From positions 1 to 64,000 of the forward strand of contig CAVQJI010000020.1 of assembly GCA_963712715.1 (NCBI GenBank): a stretch of 64,000 bases of DNA, in the 5' to 3' direction. The number at the start of each line of letters is the position of its first letter. Positions within the stretch are counted from its first letter, which is position 1. The translations under genes were made by a program, and so were the position numbers. Of this stretch, positions 36,476-45,793 are shown piece by piece. The notes beneath the pieces were generated by a model that was not told the DNA's origin, searched no databases, and was given only the letters and a program-made list of their open reading frames with translations. Source of the stretch: JAFEDN01 sp963712715 (GTDB taxonomy: Bacteria; Pseudomonadota; Gammaproteobacteria; Coxiellales; Coxiellaceae).

Positions 36476-38203
36476 TTAAAATTCACCGGGAATTGCTGCA
36501 ACTTCCGCTACCATCAATGAAGGATCCGAATTTTTTCGAACATTTACAGCAAAACTACCCTGAATATTTCTGGATAACGGCGGGTTCAGGGTCGGGCTCT
36601 GGCTGGAAGAGCTGTTAACTTTTTCCTCAAGCTCACCTTTAATGAACTGAGTACCTTGCCTTGACTGCTCTTTCCCGGAATCCAGTTTTTCTAACGAGTA
36701 AAGCGCGAGTGAAGTCTGCGCTCTCATTTGATCCAATTGATTATTGAATTTAACCCGGCAAGCGATACGGTCTTTTTCATCCATCCCTTTTACGGGGCCT
36801 GCAAACAGATTTTTATACAATTTCCTTATCTCCGATAATAATTCAGTTCCATCCATGCGTTTCTCAAAACCGGCACGAAAATTTTTATCAATCAGATCGT
36901 CCAGTTCCGTCAATATCGGTGGGATAGATGGAAAATACAGCTTAATTTTCTCATTGAACATTTTCAATATCTTGCAGAGCGCCCATATATCAGACTTTGG
37001 GTGGTTAGGCGTATTGACTGTAATAATGTGTTTGGAGTCTAAAATTAAATTAATGGATTCTTTTAACTGAGGGAAATTTTCCAGGGCCTTCTCACGGACC
37101 TGCTCTTCCGGGGATTTTGTGCTTCCCTTTAAATCATCCGGTATGTCTCCCCGCAACAATGCGTTTTTTATTCCAATAACAGGAGCAAAAAAAGGAGCGT
37201 CAAAAGCATAATACGGAAAACAGATTATTTCCCGAGAATATTCCGCCATAAATTGCGACATAGCCTGATCAAAATCATTAAGACACAGGTGAATTCCCGT
37301 TGACGTGCGAAAAAATAAAAAATTATCCGGTTTGACATCTCTGTGCACCAGTTTTTTGCGGTGAAATTCCGCCAATGCGCTGACCGACGCGTAATAAATC
37401 CATAAAACATCCCCCATATCCAGTGCGGAGTTTTCCAGATTATTCATTAAATCATAAAAGGTGCCATCCGCCAGCGCGGCAAAACTAATCGCTTTCGACC
37501 ATCCCTTGTCCCGTGAAGTATGACCCTCATAGTCCGCGCCAAATCTCGTGGGCACGAGAAATGGGTTATCCTTCTGATAGATGGATCCACTGACAGCATA
37601 AAATTGCGATACCATGGATTCGCCCTTATAAATATTCGCCGCACAGGCACTGAAAGTGTTGAACTCAGCCTCATAACACCAGGCATAACGAACGATTTTT
37701 TGGCCCCCTCTACCGATAATTTTGCGGGCTTTTTCGCCGTCTTTGATTTCAGGATACTTTTCCATCGGCTGATCCACCGACACGCGCGGTTTTTTACTGT
37801 TTGGATCCAGAATAAGAGTTATATCGGAAGAATCTTCCCTGATTAAATGAATGGTTATTGGCAGAGGATAAAATTCACTCCTGGCCTGAAATCTGAGGGG
37901 ATTCTCATCGGTCAATGACCTCAACTCTATCATATTGTCCAGTAACCATTGGAATATAGCGATGATATCAGCCTTGCCGACTGGTAACTCCGGTCCCTCC
38001 ACCTGCACGGTAAAATCAGGTTCGTTCATCTCTTTAATGGCATTTTTCAGATTGTTCTCAAATTTACCGAGCGGGCTATCCGCACTGAAGAGTGATTTCT
38101 CTTCCATCCCATACTCTTCTGTCTCCAGAGGGTCGGGATCCATACTGTTAAGAAAGTCCACTATGTTTAAAGTCTGATGATTGTCTATATCTTCTCTTTG
38201 CAT
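36476..38203 (-). CDS. Divergent Ser/Thr protein kinase, candidate effector
   Basis: In this 575-residue protein the glycine-rich loop is probably KIIGRGGQKIVRYAWCY near residue 160. The catalytic loop is unmistakable: LAEFHRKKLVHRDVKPDNFLF near residue 285 without interruption in the conserved core, with IHLCLNDFDQAMSQF as the metal site (DFD for DFG) and SDIWALCKILKMF in helix F. Residues 1-150 and 440-575 are not recognisable; the N-terminal part is acidic. Active-site Asp and Asn are present, so activity is plausible. Kinases of this sort in Legionella (LegK group) are injected into host cells, so this one may be too; that is inference from context. Confidence 0.7.
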   Translation of the reverse strand: MQREDIDNHQTLNIVDFLNSMDPDPLETEEYGMEEKSLFSADSPLGKFENNLKNAIKEMNEPDFTVQVEGPELPVGKADIIAIFQWLLDNMIELRSLTDENPLRFQARSEFYPLPITIHLIREDSSDITLILDPNSKKPRVSVDQPMEKYPEIKDGEKARKIIGRGGQKIVRYAWCYEAEFNTFSACAANIYKGESMVSQFYAVSGSIYQKDNPFLVPTRFGADYEGHTSRDKGWSKAISFAALADGTFYDLMNNLENSALDMGDVLWIYYASVSALAEFHRKKLVHRDVKPDNFLFFRTSTGIHLCLNDFDQAMSQFMAEYSREIICFPYYAFDAPFFAPVIGIKNALLRGDIPDDLKGSTKSPEEQVREKALENFPQLKESINLILDSKHIITVNTPNHPKSDIWALCKILKMFNEKIKLYFPSIPPILTELDDLIDKNFRAGFEKRMDGTELLSEIRKLYKNLFAGPVKGMDEKDRIACRVKFNNQLDQMRAQTSLALYSLEKLDSGKEQSRQGTQFIKGELEEKVNSSSSQSPTLNPPLSRNIQGSFAVNVRKNSDPSLMVAEVAAIPGEF

Positions 38204-38245
38204 AACTTACCCATTTATTACTTTCAGAATTATTACTGGCTGATA

Positions 38246-38254
38246 TGGTATAAT
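38246..38254 (+). promoter_or_regulatory. Extended -10 promoter for lipB
   Basis: TGGTATAAT is a perfect sigma-70 -10 hexamer with the TGn extension, 45 bases before the lipB ATG. No good -35 is visible at 17 bases upstream, which fits an extended -10 promoter. Confidence 0.5.
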
Positions 38255-38298
38255 CGAAATATTAATGATTTATTAATTCACTGATATTTAGAGAAGAT

Positions 38299-39012
38299 AT
38301 GACTCTGATTGTACGTCGACTGGGCATTTATCCCTATCCTGAAATCTGGCAGGACATGCGCGATTTTACACAGAAACGCACCACTGAAACTCCCGATGAA
38401 TTATGGCTTTTGGAACATACGCCGGTATTTACCCAAGGCTTGGCCGGAAAGGCCGAGCATGTTTTAAACCCGAGGGAAATTCCCGTTATCCAGACAGACC
38501 GGGGCGGCCAGATTACTTATCACGGCCCGGGCCAATTAGTCGTTTATCCCCTCCTGGATTTATCCCGGCGAAAATTAACGATTCGCGGCCTGGTTTCAAC
38601 TCTGGAACAGTGCGTGATCGAGCTGCTGGAAAGCTACGGAATCGCCGGACAAACACGTCAGAATGCCCCCGGCGTGTACGTGAAACGAGCAATCGGCTCC
38701 GCCGATGCGCAGGATATAAACAGGAAGCCATTGCCGCTGTACTCAGCGGGAATGGCGGGTAAAATATGCTCTATCGGTCTGCGGGTGAAACGCGGCTGCA
38801 GCTACCATGGGATTGCCCTTAACGTCGCCATGGATCTGACGCCATTCTCTTATATCAATCCTTGCGGCTTCCAGGGACTCAATATGGTGCAAATGAGCTC
38901 GTTTGTGCCGAATCTGACCTGCGAAAAAATTCACCTTCCCCTGACCGCTGCCTTTCTGCGCTGCTTCAGGTATACTCAAGCCAGAAGTGACCTGGAGGAA
39001 GCTAAGGTATGA
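38299..39012 (+). CDS. lipB: Octanoyl-[ACP]:protein N-octanoyltransferase, with an in-frame repeat insertion
   Basis: LipB moves octanoate from ACP to lipoyl domains. Seen here: LWLLEHTPVFTQGLAGK, TDRGGQITYHGPGQLVVYPL, RQNAPGVYVKR, KICSIGLRVKRGCSYHGIAL and INPCGFQGLNMVQMSSF (catalytic Cys). In E. coli LipB only a few residues separate GVYV from the catalytic Lys in KICS. Here about 24 extra residues (AIGSADAQDINRKPLPLYSA plus GMAG) sit between them, encoded by a fragment of the GCAATT..CGCTG element. All active-site motifs survive and the frame is open, so the enzyme may work. lipA overlaps the stop by four bases (ATGA). Confidence 0.92.
   Translation: MTLIVRRLGIYPYPEIWQDMRDFTQKRTTETPDELWLLEHTPVFTQGLAGKAEHVLNPREIPVIQTDRGGQITYHGPGQLVVYPLLDLSRRKLTIRGLVSTLEQCVIELLESYGIAGQTRQNAPGVYVKRAIGSADAQDINRKPLPLYSAGMAGKICSIGLRVKRGCSYHGIALNVAMDLTPFSYINPCGFQGLNMVQMSSFVPNLTCEKIHLPLTAAFLRCFRYTQARSDLEEAKV
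38686..38758. repeat. GCAATT..CGCTG element fragment inside lipB
   Basis: GAGCAATCGGCTCCGCCGAT then GCGCAGGATATAAACAGGAA and GCCATTGCCGCTGTACTCAG follow the reverse complement of bases 36,296-36,370 nearly base for base. Small differences keep the frame open. The poly-G/poly-C half of the element is absent. Confidence 0.85.
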
Positions 39013-39965
39013 GCACTCAACAATATGACCCCTCGCAAAAGGCGTTAGGCGCGGCCAAGTTGGCGCGTATTCCGGTGAAAGTGGAAATCACGGCCCCGCC
39101 CCTGCGCAAGCCTGACTGGATCAGGATCAAATTGCCCACCGATAATAAAGTCCTTGCGCTTAAGAACCTGCTGCGCGCCAACCATTTGGTGACCGTGTGT
39201 GAAGAAGCTTCCTGCCCTAATTTAAGCGAATGTTTCAGCCACGGCATCGCTACTTTCATGATAATGGGCGATAAATGCACGCGGCGGTGCACTTTCTGCA
39301 ATGTGGGCCATGGCCGTCCGGATGCTCTGGACCCTGAGGAGCCTGAAAATCTCGCGCAAACCATTGCGCTGATGAACCTCAAATATGTGGTGATCACTTC
39401 CGTCGATCGCGACGATTTACGCGACGGCGGCGCGGGCCATTTCCGGGACTGTATTCTTCTCGCCCGCGCCAGAATACCGGATCTTAAAATTGAAATTCTG
39501 GCGCCTGATTTTCGCGGACGCATGGACAAGGCTCTCGACCAACTGGCTTTGGCGTTGCCCGACGTTTTTAACCATAATATCGAAACTATCGCCCGGCTTT
39601 ATAAAGCCGTACGTCCCGGTTCGGATTATCAATGGTCTTTGCAGTTATTAAAAAATTTCAAAAATCGGTTTGGCGCCGACATCCCCACCAAATCCGGTAT
39701 CATGCTGGGCCTGGGGGAAAACCCGGAAGAAGTTCGGCAGGTTCTCAAGGACTTGCGGGAACATGACGTGGATATGGTCACGTTGGGGCAGTATTTACAA
39801 CCTACCCCACATCATATGCCGGTGCATCGTTATGTCACTCCGGCAGAGTTTGATGAACATGCCGAATTTGCCCGGCAGATTGGGTTTACCAACGTAGCCA
39901 GCGGCCCGCTGGTCCGTTCTTCCTATCACGCCGACAAACAAGCCGCCGGCGAAGCTGTCCGCTAG
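39009..39965 (+). CDS. lipA: Lipoyl synthase
   Basis: This radical-SAM enzyme of 318 residues has both iron-sulfur sites: VCEEASCPNLSECFSHG (auxiliary cluster, C-x4-C-x5-C) and CTRRCTFCNVGHGRP (CxxxCxxC radical-SAM site). TSVDRDDLRDGGAGHF, NHNIETIARLYKAVRPG, KSGIMLGLGENPEEV and GQYLQPTPHHMPVHRYV are typical, and the RSSYHA near the end holds the Ser that ligates the auxiliary cluster. It inserts sulfur at C6 and C8 of octanoyl groups made by LipB. The start overlaps the lipB stop, so the two are translationally coupled. Confidence 0.96.
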   Translation: MSTQQYDPSQKALGAAKLARIPVKVEITAPPLRKPDWIRIKLPTDNKVLALKNLLRANHLVTVCEEASCPNLSECFSHGIATFMIMGDKCTRRCTFCNVGHGRPDALDPEEPENLAQTIALMNLKYVVITSVDRDDLRDGGAGHFRDCILLARARIPDLKIEILAPDFRGRMDKALDQLALALPDVFNHNIETIARLYKAVRPGSDYQWSLQLLKNFKNRFGADIPTKSGIMLGLGENPEEVRQVLKDLREHDVDMVTLGQYLQPTPHHMPVHRYVTPAEFDEHAEFARQIGFTNVASGPLVRSSYHADKQAAGEAVR

Positions 39966-40001
39966 TCGTTATGCAAACGCAGAACGGGAAGTGATAGTGA
40001 T

Positions 40002-42032
40002 ATGGAGAATTACCTTCAGCCATTGATGGAATACCTTCGCCAACATCCCGAGCTGGGTATATTATTCTCCTTTCTCACCGCCCTGGTTGAATCCCTACCG
40101 GTGTTGGGCACTTTATTTCCCGGCGCCGTCACCATGACCGCGATTGGCGCCCTGATCGGCAGCGCAGTCCTGCCCCCGCTGGAAACCATTATCGCCACTA
40201 TCCTGGGAGCGCTTTTCAGGAGACTGTTTGGGATTCTGGCTGGGAAATCGTTATCACGAAAAAATCCGTTTAATGTGGCCATTCTCGAAATTCGTCAAAT
40301 ATCTTAATTATTGTGAGAATTTTTTCATCAAACACGGCGGAAAAAGTACATCATTGGCAGGTTTATCGGCCCAACCCGGGCGGCAATGCCTTTAATCGCA
40401 GGAATTTTGCGCTATAGCTGGAAAAAATTCTTGCCGCCGGCGGCTTTCGCCGCGATTATGTGGTCATTGATCTACATGGCGCCTGGCATTCTGCTGGGGG
40501 CTCTGGCCATGGATTTTTCTCACGGCGATATGACCAAAGTATTTTTATCCGGTTTAGCCATTATCGCCGGATTGTGGCTGATTTTTTGGTTGTTACAATA
40601 TTTTTTCAAACAATTATCCCGCGCCATTAACCACCACATTCAATTGTGGTGGAACTGGTTAAGCAGTCCAAAGGCCGGCATTTTTGTCCGAATGATTCGT
40701 AATCAGCCTCACCCCTACGACTATCGGCAGTTAAAATTAATATTATTGTTTTTGCTGTGCGGCTTGTTATTTTTGTTCGTGTGGTTCAATGTCATTTATC
40801 AGGATTTTATTATTCGCCTAAACGAACCACTTTTTTATTTAGCACAAAGTTTTCGTTCGCCGACAGTCGATAAATTTTGGGTTTTGTTACGATCTTAGGC
40901 AATCCCGAAGCGTTGCTTATCGCCAGCTTCCTGGCGGCCGGGGGGCTGCGTAATTTGGCAGGAGACTCGGGCGGCAGCGCACCTGGCGCTACTGGGATTT
41001 CTCAGTGCAGCTTTGGTGCAGATAATCAAGAGCATTTATTTTTCAGCCAGGCCCGCGGGCTTATTCAGCGTGGATCCCAGCTCTTCTTTTCCCAGCGGCC
41101 ACACGACCATGAGTATGGCGGTATTGGGTTTTTTTGCTTTTTTAAGCCTCGGGATGATTTCTCGCGGCTGGCGTAAACCTGCGGCAGCATGTTTTGTTCT
41201 CATCGCTCTCCTGTGCGGCGTTTCGAGGCTTTTTTTAGGCCAGCACTGGTTGACCGATATTTTAGGCGCCTGGCTTTTAGGGCTGAGTGTATTGTTACTG
41301 ATGATGCTGTCCTATCGTCGCATGCCTAAAACCAATGCTCTTTTGCGAATGCCGCCGAAACACTGGTTTATTATTCTCGCTCTCAGCATTCTGACGCCCT
41401 GGATCGTAGTCGGTTTCCTGACTTTCCGGCACACTCTTGCGGATACCCAACCCGTATGGCCGGCATTAACTCTAAATTTTCAAAAATGGTGGCAGGAGCC
41501 GGCAAAATATGCGCCCCTTTACCGTCAGGACCGGTTTGGACGGCCCGTCCAGCCATTTAACGTTCAGTGGGCGGGGCGGCTGGACGATATTAGAACTTTT
41601 TTATTGAATCGAGGCTGGCAGCCTGCTGAAAAACGCTCGCGGGTGGATACCACCCTGCAACGGTTCACCAGTCTGGAACCGGAAGACAACACGCCGCTGT
41701 TACCCCTGCTTTACCGGAATAAACCACCGGCGATGTTTCTCATCAAACATTTGGCTAATTCGCCCGATATTCTGGAATTGCGCTTGTGGGAATCCGGGAT
41801 AAAATTTGACGATTCCTCCAGGTCACTGTGGTTGGGCAGTCTGACTTATCACACTCCACCGGAAAAAATATGGCGTTTCCCTCACCGCTACATTCACTTA
41901 CAATCGGGCGATGTTCTGGTGAAAGATATTAAATTCCAGTCTGTGCGTATTTCTTATAATCAGCAACCGGAACGTATCCGCAGCCTGCGCTGGAACGGCG
42001 ATATATTTATACTGTCGTCCGAAAGTAATTAG
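40002..42032 (+). pseudogene. DedA-PAP2-LssY-like membrane protein, several frameshifts
   Basis: Joined frames give one ~675-residue protein. The first ~200 residues are a DedA/SNARE-associated domain (PELGILFSFLTALVESLPVL, FFIKHGGKSTSLAG, PLIAGILRYSWKKFLPP). A PAP2 phosphatase domain follows, with SFPSGHTTMSMAVLGFFAFL and FLGQHWLTDILGAWLLG holding the catalytic His and Arg/His set. An LssY-like C-terminus comes last (NVQWAGRLDDIRTFLLNRGW, PEKIWRFPHRYIHLQSGDV). This order is that of Legionella LssY-type proteins. Two compensating shifts lie at about 40,210-40,390 and two at about 40,885-41,010. The ATG follows GGAAGTGATAGTGAT. Shifts in four places make true decay more likely here than in xylB, though miscalls remain possible. 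Confidence 0.75.
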
Positions 42033-42069
42033 TACCTTTTCAATTTAATTCTGACCGGTTGCAAGAATA

Positions 42070-42153
42070 GTCATTGCGAGCGTAAGCGAAGCAATCCAGT
42101 ACAGAATTTCTACAAAGTCTGAACTGGATTGCTTCGCTTACGCTCACAATGAC
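42070..42153. repeat. TCATTGCGAGCG hairpin
   Basis: TCATTGCGAGCGTAAGCGAA mirrors TTCGCTTACGCTCACAATGA with a single mismatch. The variable trinucleotide (TAA/TTA) is matched on both arms. It lies between the convergent LssY-like gene and the 491-residue membrane protein. Confidence 0.8.
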
Positions 42154-42187
42154 AAATTCAATCAGTCAAAACTAAATGGAAACGGTA

Positions 42188-43663
42188 TTAGTATCCATTC
42201 ACTGCAGAATAGTTTGGTTCACGGGTGGATGTTCCATAATATCTCTCCTTGATTCTTCCCCAAACTCTAAAGATATTGCAGCATGATTTTTCTTTCTCAG
42301 GGATTTCCTGGTCTGCCATATTTATTTCTTTTACTTCTTTCGCTTTTTCTTTGATGTCTATACTGCTGTAAACCATTAACGGTTTTTTCAGGCCATGAAG
42401 GTCTCGATGGGCCGATGAAGAATTGAGCGAATAGCCTGTAAAAGATAACGTGGGATGCTCAGAATTATCGACTCCAACCACTTTTGATATCAGATATTCA
42501 GCCAGTTTTTTAAGGAGCGACGGAGTATTTACCAGAAAAAAATAAATCTCAGCCAGATACCAGCCCACAAGGACGCGGGAGAATACCAGACCGGTTTCTG
42601 AACCCAAACCACATGTGCCTATCAAAAACAGACTGACCATTAACGAAATGAGAATCGCCCACTGAGGACAACCTGTTTTTTCCAAATAATTAAAGAGTCC
42701 TTTGCAAAAGCGATAGAAATGCCCCGCGGCGTCCTGGGCCGGGAAATAAAAATAAAAATAACTCAGACAGGAGAGCAGCGAGGTCACATAATAAAGATAG
42801 CCATCGTTGCAGCCCTGATCTCCACAGAGATCCAAACCCAAATCGAGCAAACCTTTGACCAATTTTAGCCGGTACATGTCCGTCCACACCCAGCGACCGG
42901 CTACCATAAATGAGAGAGTACAGGCGCTACTTAACACATCCACTATTTTTTCATCCCATGGCAGATTGCTTCGACTGCCAAGGGGTAAACAATATTCAAG
43001 CATAGTATGCCCCCAGGAAGCCGGGAGAGGCGGATTTATAGAAAAGTCGGAAGCGGGATATGAAGAAGAAGATGAAGAAGAAGTTGGGCTGGAAGGAGGT
43101 CTGGAAGAAGGCTTAGGCGCATCGGGGTCGACAGTAAAGTGCAAAGTCAGTCTGGAAAAGGTCGCGCCCCGGGTCGCCAAAAATCCTAATCCTCCCAGAA
43201 AAGCCAAAATGATTTGCGGTACCCGTGGCAGGCCTTCACCCGTCAAACAGGCTTGCGCGATCACTCCGCTTGGCAGAAGGATCAGGGTACTTCCCCACCA
43301 GGCCGTTAAAATTGGATATCTTACACAGGACGACAGAGTCCGGAGGCGTCTTTCCGCTCTGATGCCACGGACCAAACCATCGCTTAATCTAAAATCGAGG
43401 AAAATAGCGGTATTCGCCACCAGATTACAGAATACGGCGGCGGCTTTGCCTCCCCTTTCTCCAAACAGCTCTTCCAGAAAACCGTGTTTATAGGCAATAG
43501 CGGCCGCTCCACCGGCAATGACCACTGACAATGTTCTATCTATGATGGAATGATTCAATAAGCAATTCAAAAGAGGTATCGATATTTTTCTACACCAAAA
43601 TGAATCTTCTGGTTCAGAATATCTTGCTTTTTCTAAATAATCAGCCACGTCGACAGCCCGCAT
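42188..43663 (-). CDS. Orphan polytopic membrane protein, candidate effector
   Basis: I take the ATG at 43,663 (AGGGGGTGAAT upstream) over a GTG two codons earlier, giving 491 residues. Hydrophobic segments include SVVIAGGAAAIAYKHGF, RVPQIILAFLGGLGFLATRG, YVTSLLSCLSYFYFYFPA, AILISLMVSLFLIGTCGLG and VLVGWYLAEIYFFLVNTPSL. A Pro/Ser-rich linker with a run of eight Ser lies near residues 188-205. The soluble C-terminus (DIKEKAKEVKEINMADQEI) ends in REPNYSAVNGY. I find no family. The polar linker and charged tail beside membrane helices recall type IV effectors, without proof. Its arrangement is like that of the 1,010-residue protein, but I see no sequence similarity. Confidence 0.5.
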   Translation of the reverse strand: MRAVDVADYLEKARYSEPEDSFWCRKISIPLLNCLLNHSIIDRTLSVVIAGGAAAIAYKHGFLEELFGERGGKAAAVFCNLVANTAIFLDFRLSDGLVRGIRAERRLRTLSSCVRYPILTAWWGSTLILLPSGVIAQACLTGEGLPRVPQIILAFLGGLGFLATRGATFSRLTLHFTVDPDAPKPSSRPPSSPTSSSSSSSYPASDFSINPPLPASWGHTMLEYCLPLGSRSNLPWDEKIVDVLSSACTLSFMVAGRWVWTDMYRLKLVKGLLDLGLDLCGDQGCNDGYLYYVTSLLSCLSYFYFYFPAQDAAGHFYRFCKGLFNYLEKTGCPQWAILISLMVSLFLIGTCGLGSETGLVFSRVLVGWYLAEIYFFLVNTPSLLKKLAEYLISKVVGVDNSEHPTLSFTGYSLNSSSAHRDLHGLKKPLMVYSSIDIKEKAKEVKEINMADQEIPEKEKSCCNIFRVWGRIKERYYGTSTREPNYSAVNGY

Positions 43664-43895
43664 ATTCACCCCCTAATCTGATGGTTACAAACAAATTTTG
43701 TCGCCATCATATCACAAAATACATTAAACAAAAAAATAATCAATTTTCTTAAGAAACCATTAAGAATCCGGTTTATATTCCCTGGCTCCTTTGGCATTAT
43801 TTTTTTATCGCGATATTAATATTGCGTTAATCTAAATATGAAAAAATGAAATTAATTATTAGAGATTTAAAAAATAGAATTTAAAGTACTGGAAC

Positions 43896-44126
43896 ATGAA
43901 AAAGGGTTATTCACAATTTTTTCGATTAATGAAGGCGATTCTCAACCACCGGTGGGTGCTGGTGACCAGTGTGAGTACGTGCTCGACAACCACACTCTTT
44001 GCAATGCATACTTTTGCAAGCAGGAGCTATAGTTCACCACACCTGCTGGGCATGGCGAGCGGACTGGGCGTTATCGCCGGGATATGGTTAGCGTATAGTC
44101 TGGCCCGCCGCAACAACAATCCCTAA
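43896..44126 (+). CDS. Small membrane protein of unknown function
   Basis: The 76 residues have a basic start (KKGYSQFFRLMKAILNHRW), one hydrophobic span (VLVTSVSTCSTTTLFAMHTF), a Ser-rich turn and a second span (LLGMASGLGVIAGIWLAYSL) closing ARRNNNP. Two helices in a hairpin are likely. The gene follows an AT-rich gap and overlaps the convergent mpl stop by four bases. The ribosome site is weak (CTGGAAC). Confidence 0.45.
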   Translation: MKKGYSQFFRLMKAILNHRWVLVTSVSTCSTTTLFAMHTFASRSYSSPHLLGMASGLGVIAGIWLAYSLARRNNNP

Positions 44127-45493
44127 GGAACCCCCAAAAGGACTGTCTGCAGGCGTTTTAATAAACGCTGGTGAATACCTTCGAAACCTTTATTGCTCAT
44201 AATCAGGATGTGGTCTTCGGATTGAACGACACTCATCAAATGTTCAATAATAGTTTCTACACGGTCACAGGCTATTGCTTTACTGCCCAATTCTCGCAAT
44301 AAACCATTAATATCCCATTTCTCGGGCCGTAATAGCACCACTTTATCCGCCGGCTGGAGGGCCTGTGCGAGCCGGTCGCGGTGTACGCCCGCACTCATGG
44401 TGTTAGAACCAAACTGCAGAACCGCAATAACGCGTTTTTCCCCAACCCGGGATCGCAATCCCGATAACGTGGTGGCGATGGCAGTCGGATGGTGAGCAAA
44501 GTCATCATAAACAGTAATCTCATTGACGATGCCCCGCACCTCCATACGCCTCTTGACACCCTGAAAGCTCTTCAATCCCGAGATCACTGCTTCACTGGTC
44601 ACTCCGACTTCATGAGCAGCCGCGGCAGCGGCCAGCGCATTACGGACGTTATGATCGCCAATCATCGACCACTTCACCAGTCCGAGTCTCTGATCACGAT
44701 GCCAGAGTTCAAAACGGCTCCCGTCCGCGTTTTTGTTGCGGACATGCCAGACACTTTCCGCGGTGCCTATGGTCTGGGTGGGCGACCAGCAACCGCGCGC
44801 CAGGACGTCCGAAATCTCGGCGTCATCCGCCGGATAAATCACTACTCCACTGGAAGGCACGGTGCGTAATAACAATTGAAACTGTTTTTTAATCGCTTCC
44901 AAATCCGGAAAAATATCCGCATGATCGTATTCGAGGTTATTGATGATTAAAGTGCGCGGACGATAATGCAAAAATTTAGAACGTTTATCAAAGAAGGCGG
45001 TGTCATACTCATCGGCTTCAATCAGGAAAAAAGGTGATTTACCCAACGCCGCCGTAACCGGAAAATTCAACGGCACTCCGCCGATCAGATAGCCGGGCTT
45101 AAGATCCGCCTGCGTTAAAATCCAGGCTAAAATACTGCTGGTCGTGGTTTTACCGTGAGTTCCCGACACAGCAATAACATGACGCTTTCTGAGGACGGTT
45201 TCAGCGAGCCATTGCGGACCGGATATGTATGCCAGGTTTTTGTTGAGAGCATATTCCATCGCGGGATTACCCCGTGAAATGGTATTGCCAACGATCAGTA
45301 AATCCGGAAGCGGACGCAGATGCGCGGGATCATAACCTTCCTGAATAACAATTCCGGCCGCCTGTAAGGTTTCAGACATCGGTGGATAGATATTTTGATC
45401 AGATCCCGAAACTTCATAACCCAGTTCGCGAGCGATTAATGCAATACCGCCCATGAAAGTTCCACAAATTCCTAAAATATGAATGCGTGCCAT
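44123..45493 (-). CDS. mpl: UDP-N-acetylmuramate:L-alanyl-gamma-D-glutamyl-meso-diaminopimelate ligase
   Basis: The 456-residue Mur ligase begins RIHILGICGTFMGGIALIAR and GYEVSGSDQNIYPPMSETL, which marks Mpl rather than MurC. The ATP loop is AVSGTHGKTTTSSILAWIL, and the central domain has IEADEYDTAFFDKRSKFLHY, LEYDHADIFPDLEAIKKQF and MIGDHNVRNALAAAAAAHEV. It attaches recycled tripeptide to UDP-MurNAc in peptidoglycan recycling. AAGGAGTCACC precedes the ATG. It is intact and of normal length. Confidence 0.94.
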   Translation of the reverse strand: MARIHILGICGTFMGGIALIARELGYEVSGSDQNIYPPMSETLQAAGIVIQEGYDPAHLRPLPDLLIVGNTISRGNPAMEYALNKNLAYISGPQWLAETVLRKRHVIAVSGTHGKTTTSSILAWILTQADLKPGYLIGGVPLNFPVTAALGKSPFFLIEADEYDTAFFDKRSKFLHYRPRTLIINNLEYDHADIFPDLEAIKKQFQLLLRTVPSSGVVIYPADDAEISDVLARGCWSPTQTIGTAESVWHVRNKNADGSRFELWHRDQRLGLVKWSMIGDHNVRNALAAAAAAHEVGVTSEAVISGLKSFQGVKRRMEVRGIVNEITVYDDFAHHPTAIATTLSGLRSRVGEKRVIAVLQFGSNTMSAGVHRDRLAQALQPADKVVLLRPEKWDINGLLRELGSKAIACDRVETIIEHLMSVVQSEDHILIMSNKGFEGIHQRLLKRLQTVLLGVP

Positions 45494-45521
45494 GGTGACT
45501 CCTTAAAACTCCCGGAATTAT

Positions 45522-45718
45522 ACAGGGCTCCCGCATTAAAATTTACACAAAACAGGGAGCAAGTCTTTTGTGCTTCGTCATTGCGAGCGTCAGCGAAGCA
45601 ATCCAGTATGGAGCTTTGAGCTAAGTGCGAACTAGATTGCTTCGCTGACGCTCGCAATGACGATGTATTTACACTCAAAATAACCATTTTTGTACAAATT
45701 TTAATGCGGGGAGCCCTG
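45522..45718. repeat. Nested palindrome: TCATTGCGAGCG core in a second outer palindrome
   Basis: Outer arms CAGGGCTCCCGCATTAAAAT plus TTACACAAAA on the left pair with TTTTGTACAAATTTTAAT plus GCGGGGAGCCCTG on the right. Inside, 45,577-45,661 is a TCATTGCGAGCGTCAGCGAA hairpin. The outer family differs from that of the composites at 21,485, 60,422 and 62,082. It lies between divergent mpl and mlaA. Confidence 0.75.
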
Positions 45719-45793
45719 CGGAATTATATCATATAGATGACAAAATGACCTAAATTGTTTATACTCTTTTTTTTGTTTAAAGGATGATATCCG

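Noticed and set aside
42855..43493. 212-residue plus-strand reading frame
   Set aside because: It is the antisense of the orphan membrane protein; its acidic run is the complement of the Ser-rich linker, and no ribosome site or family supports it.
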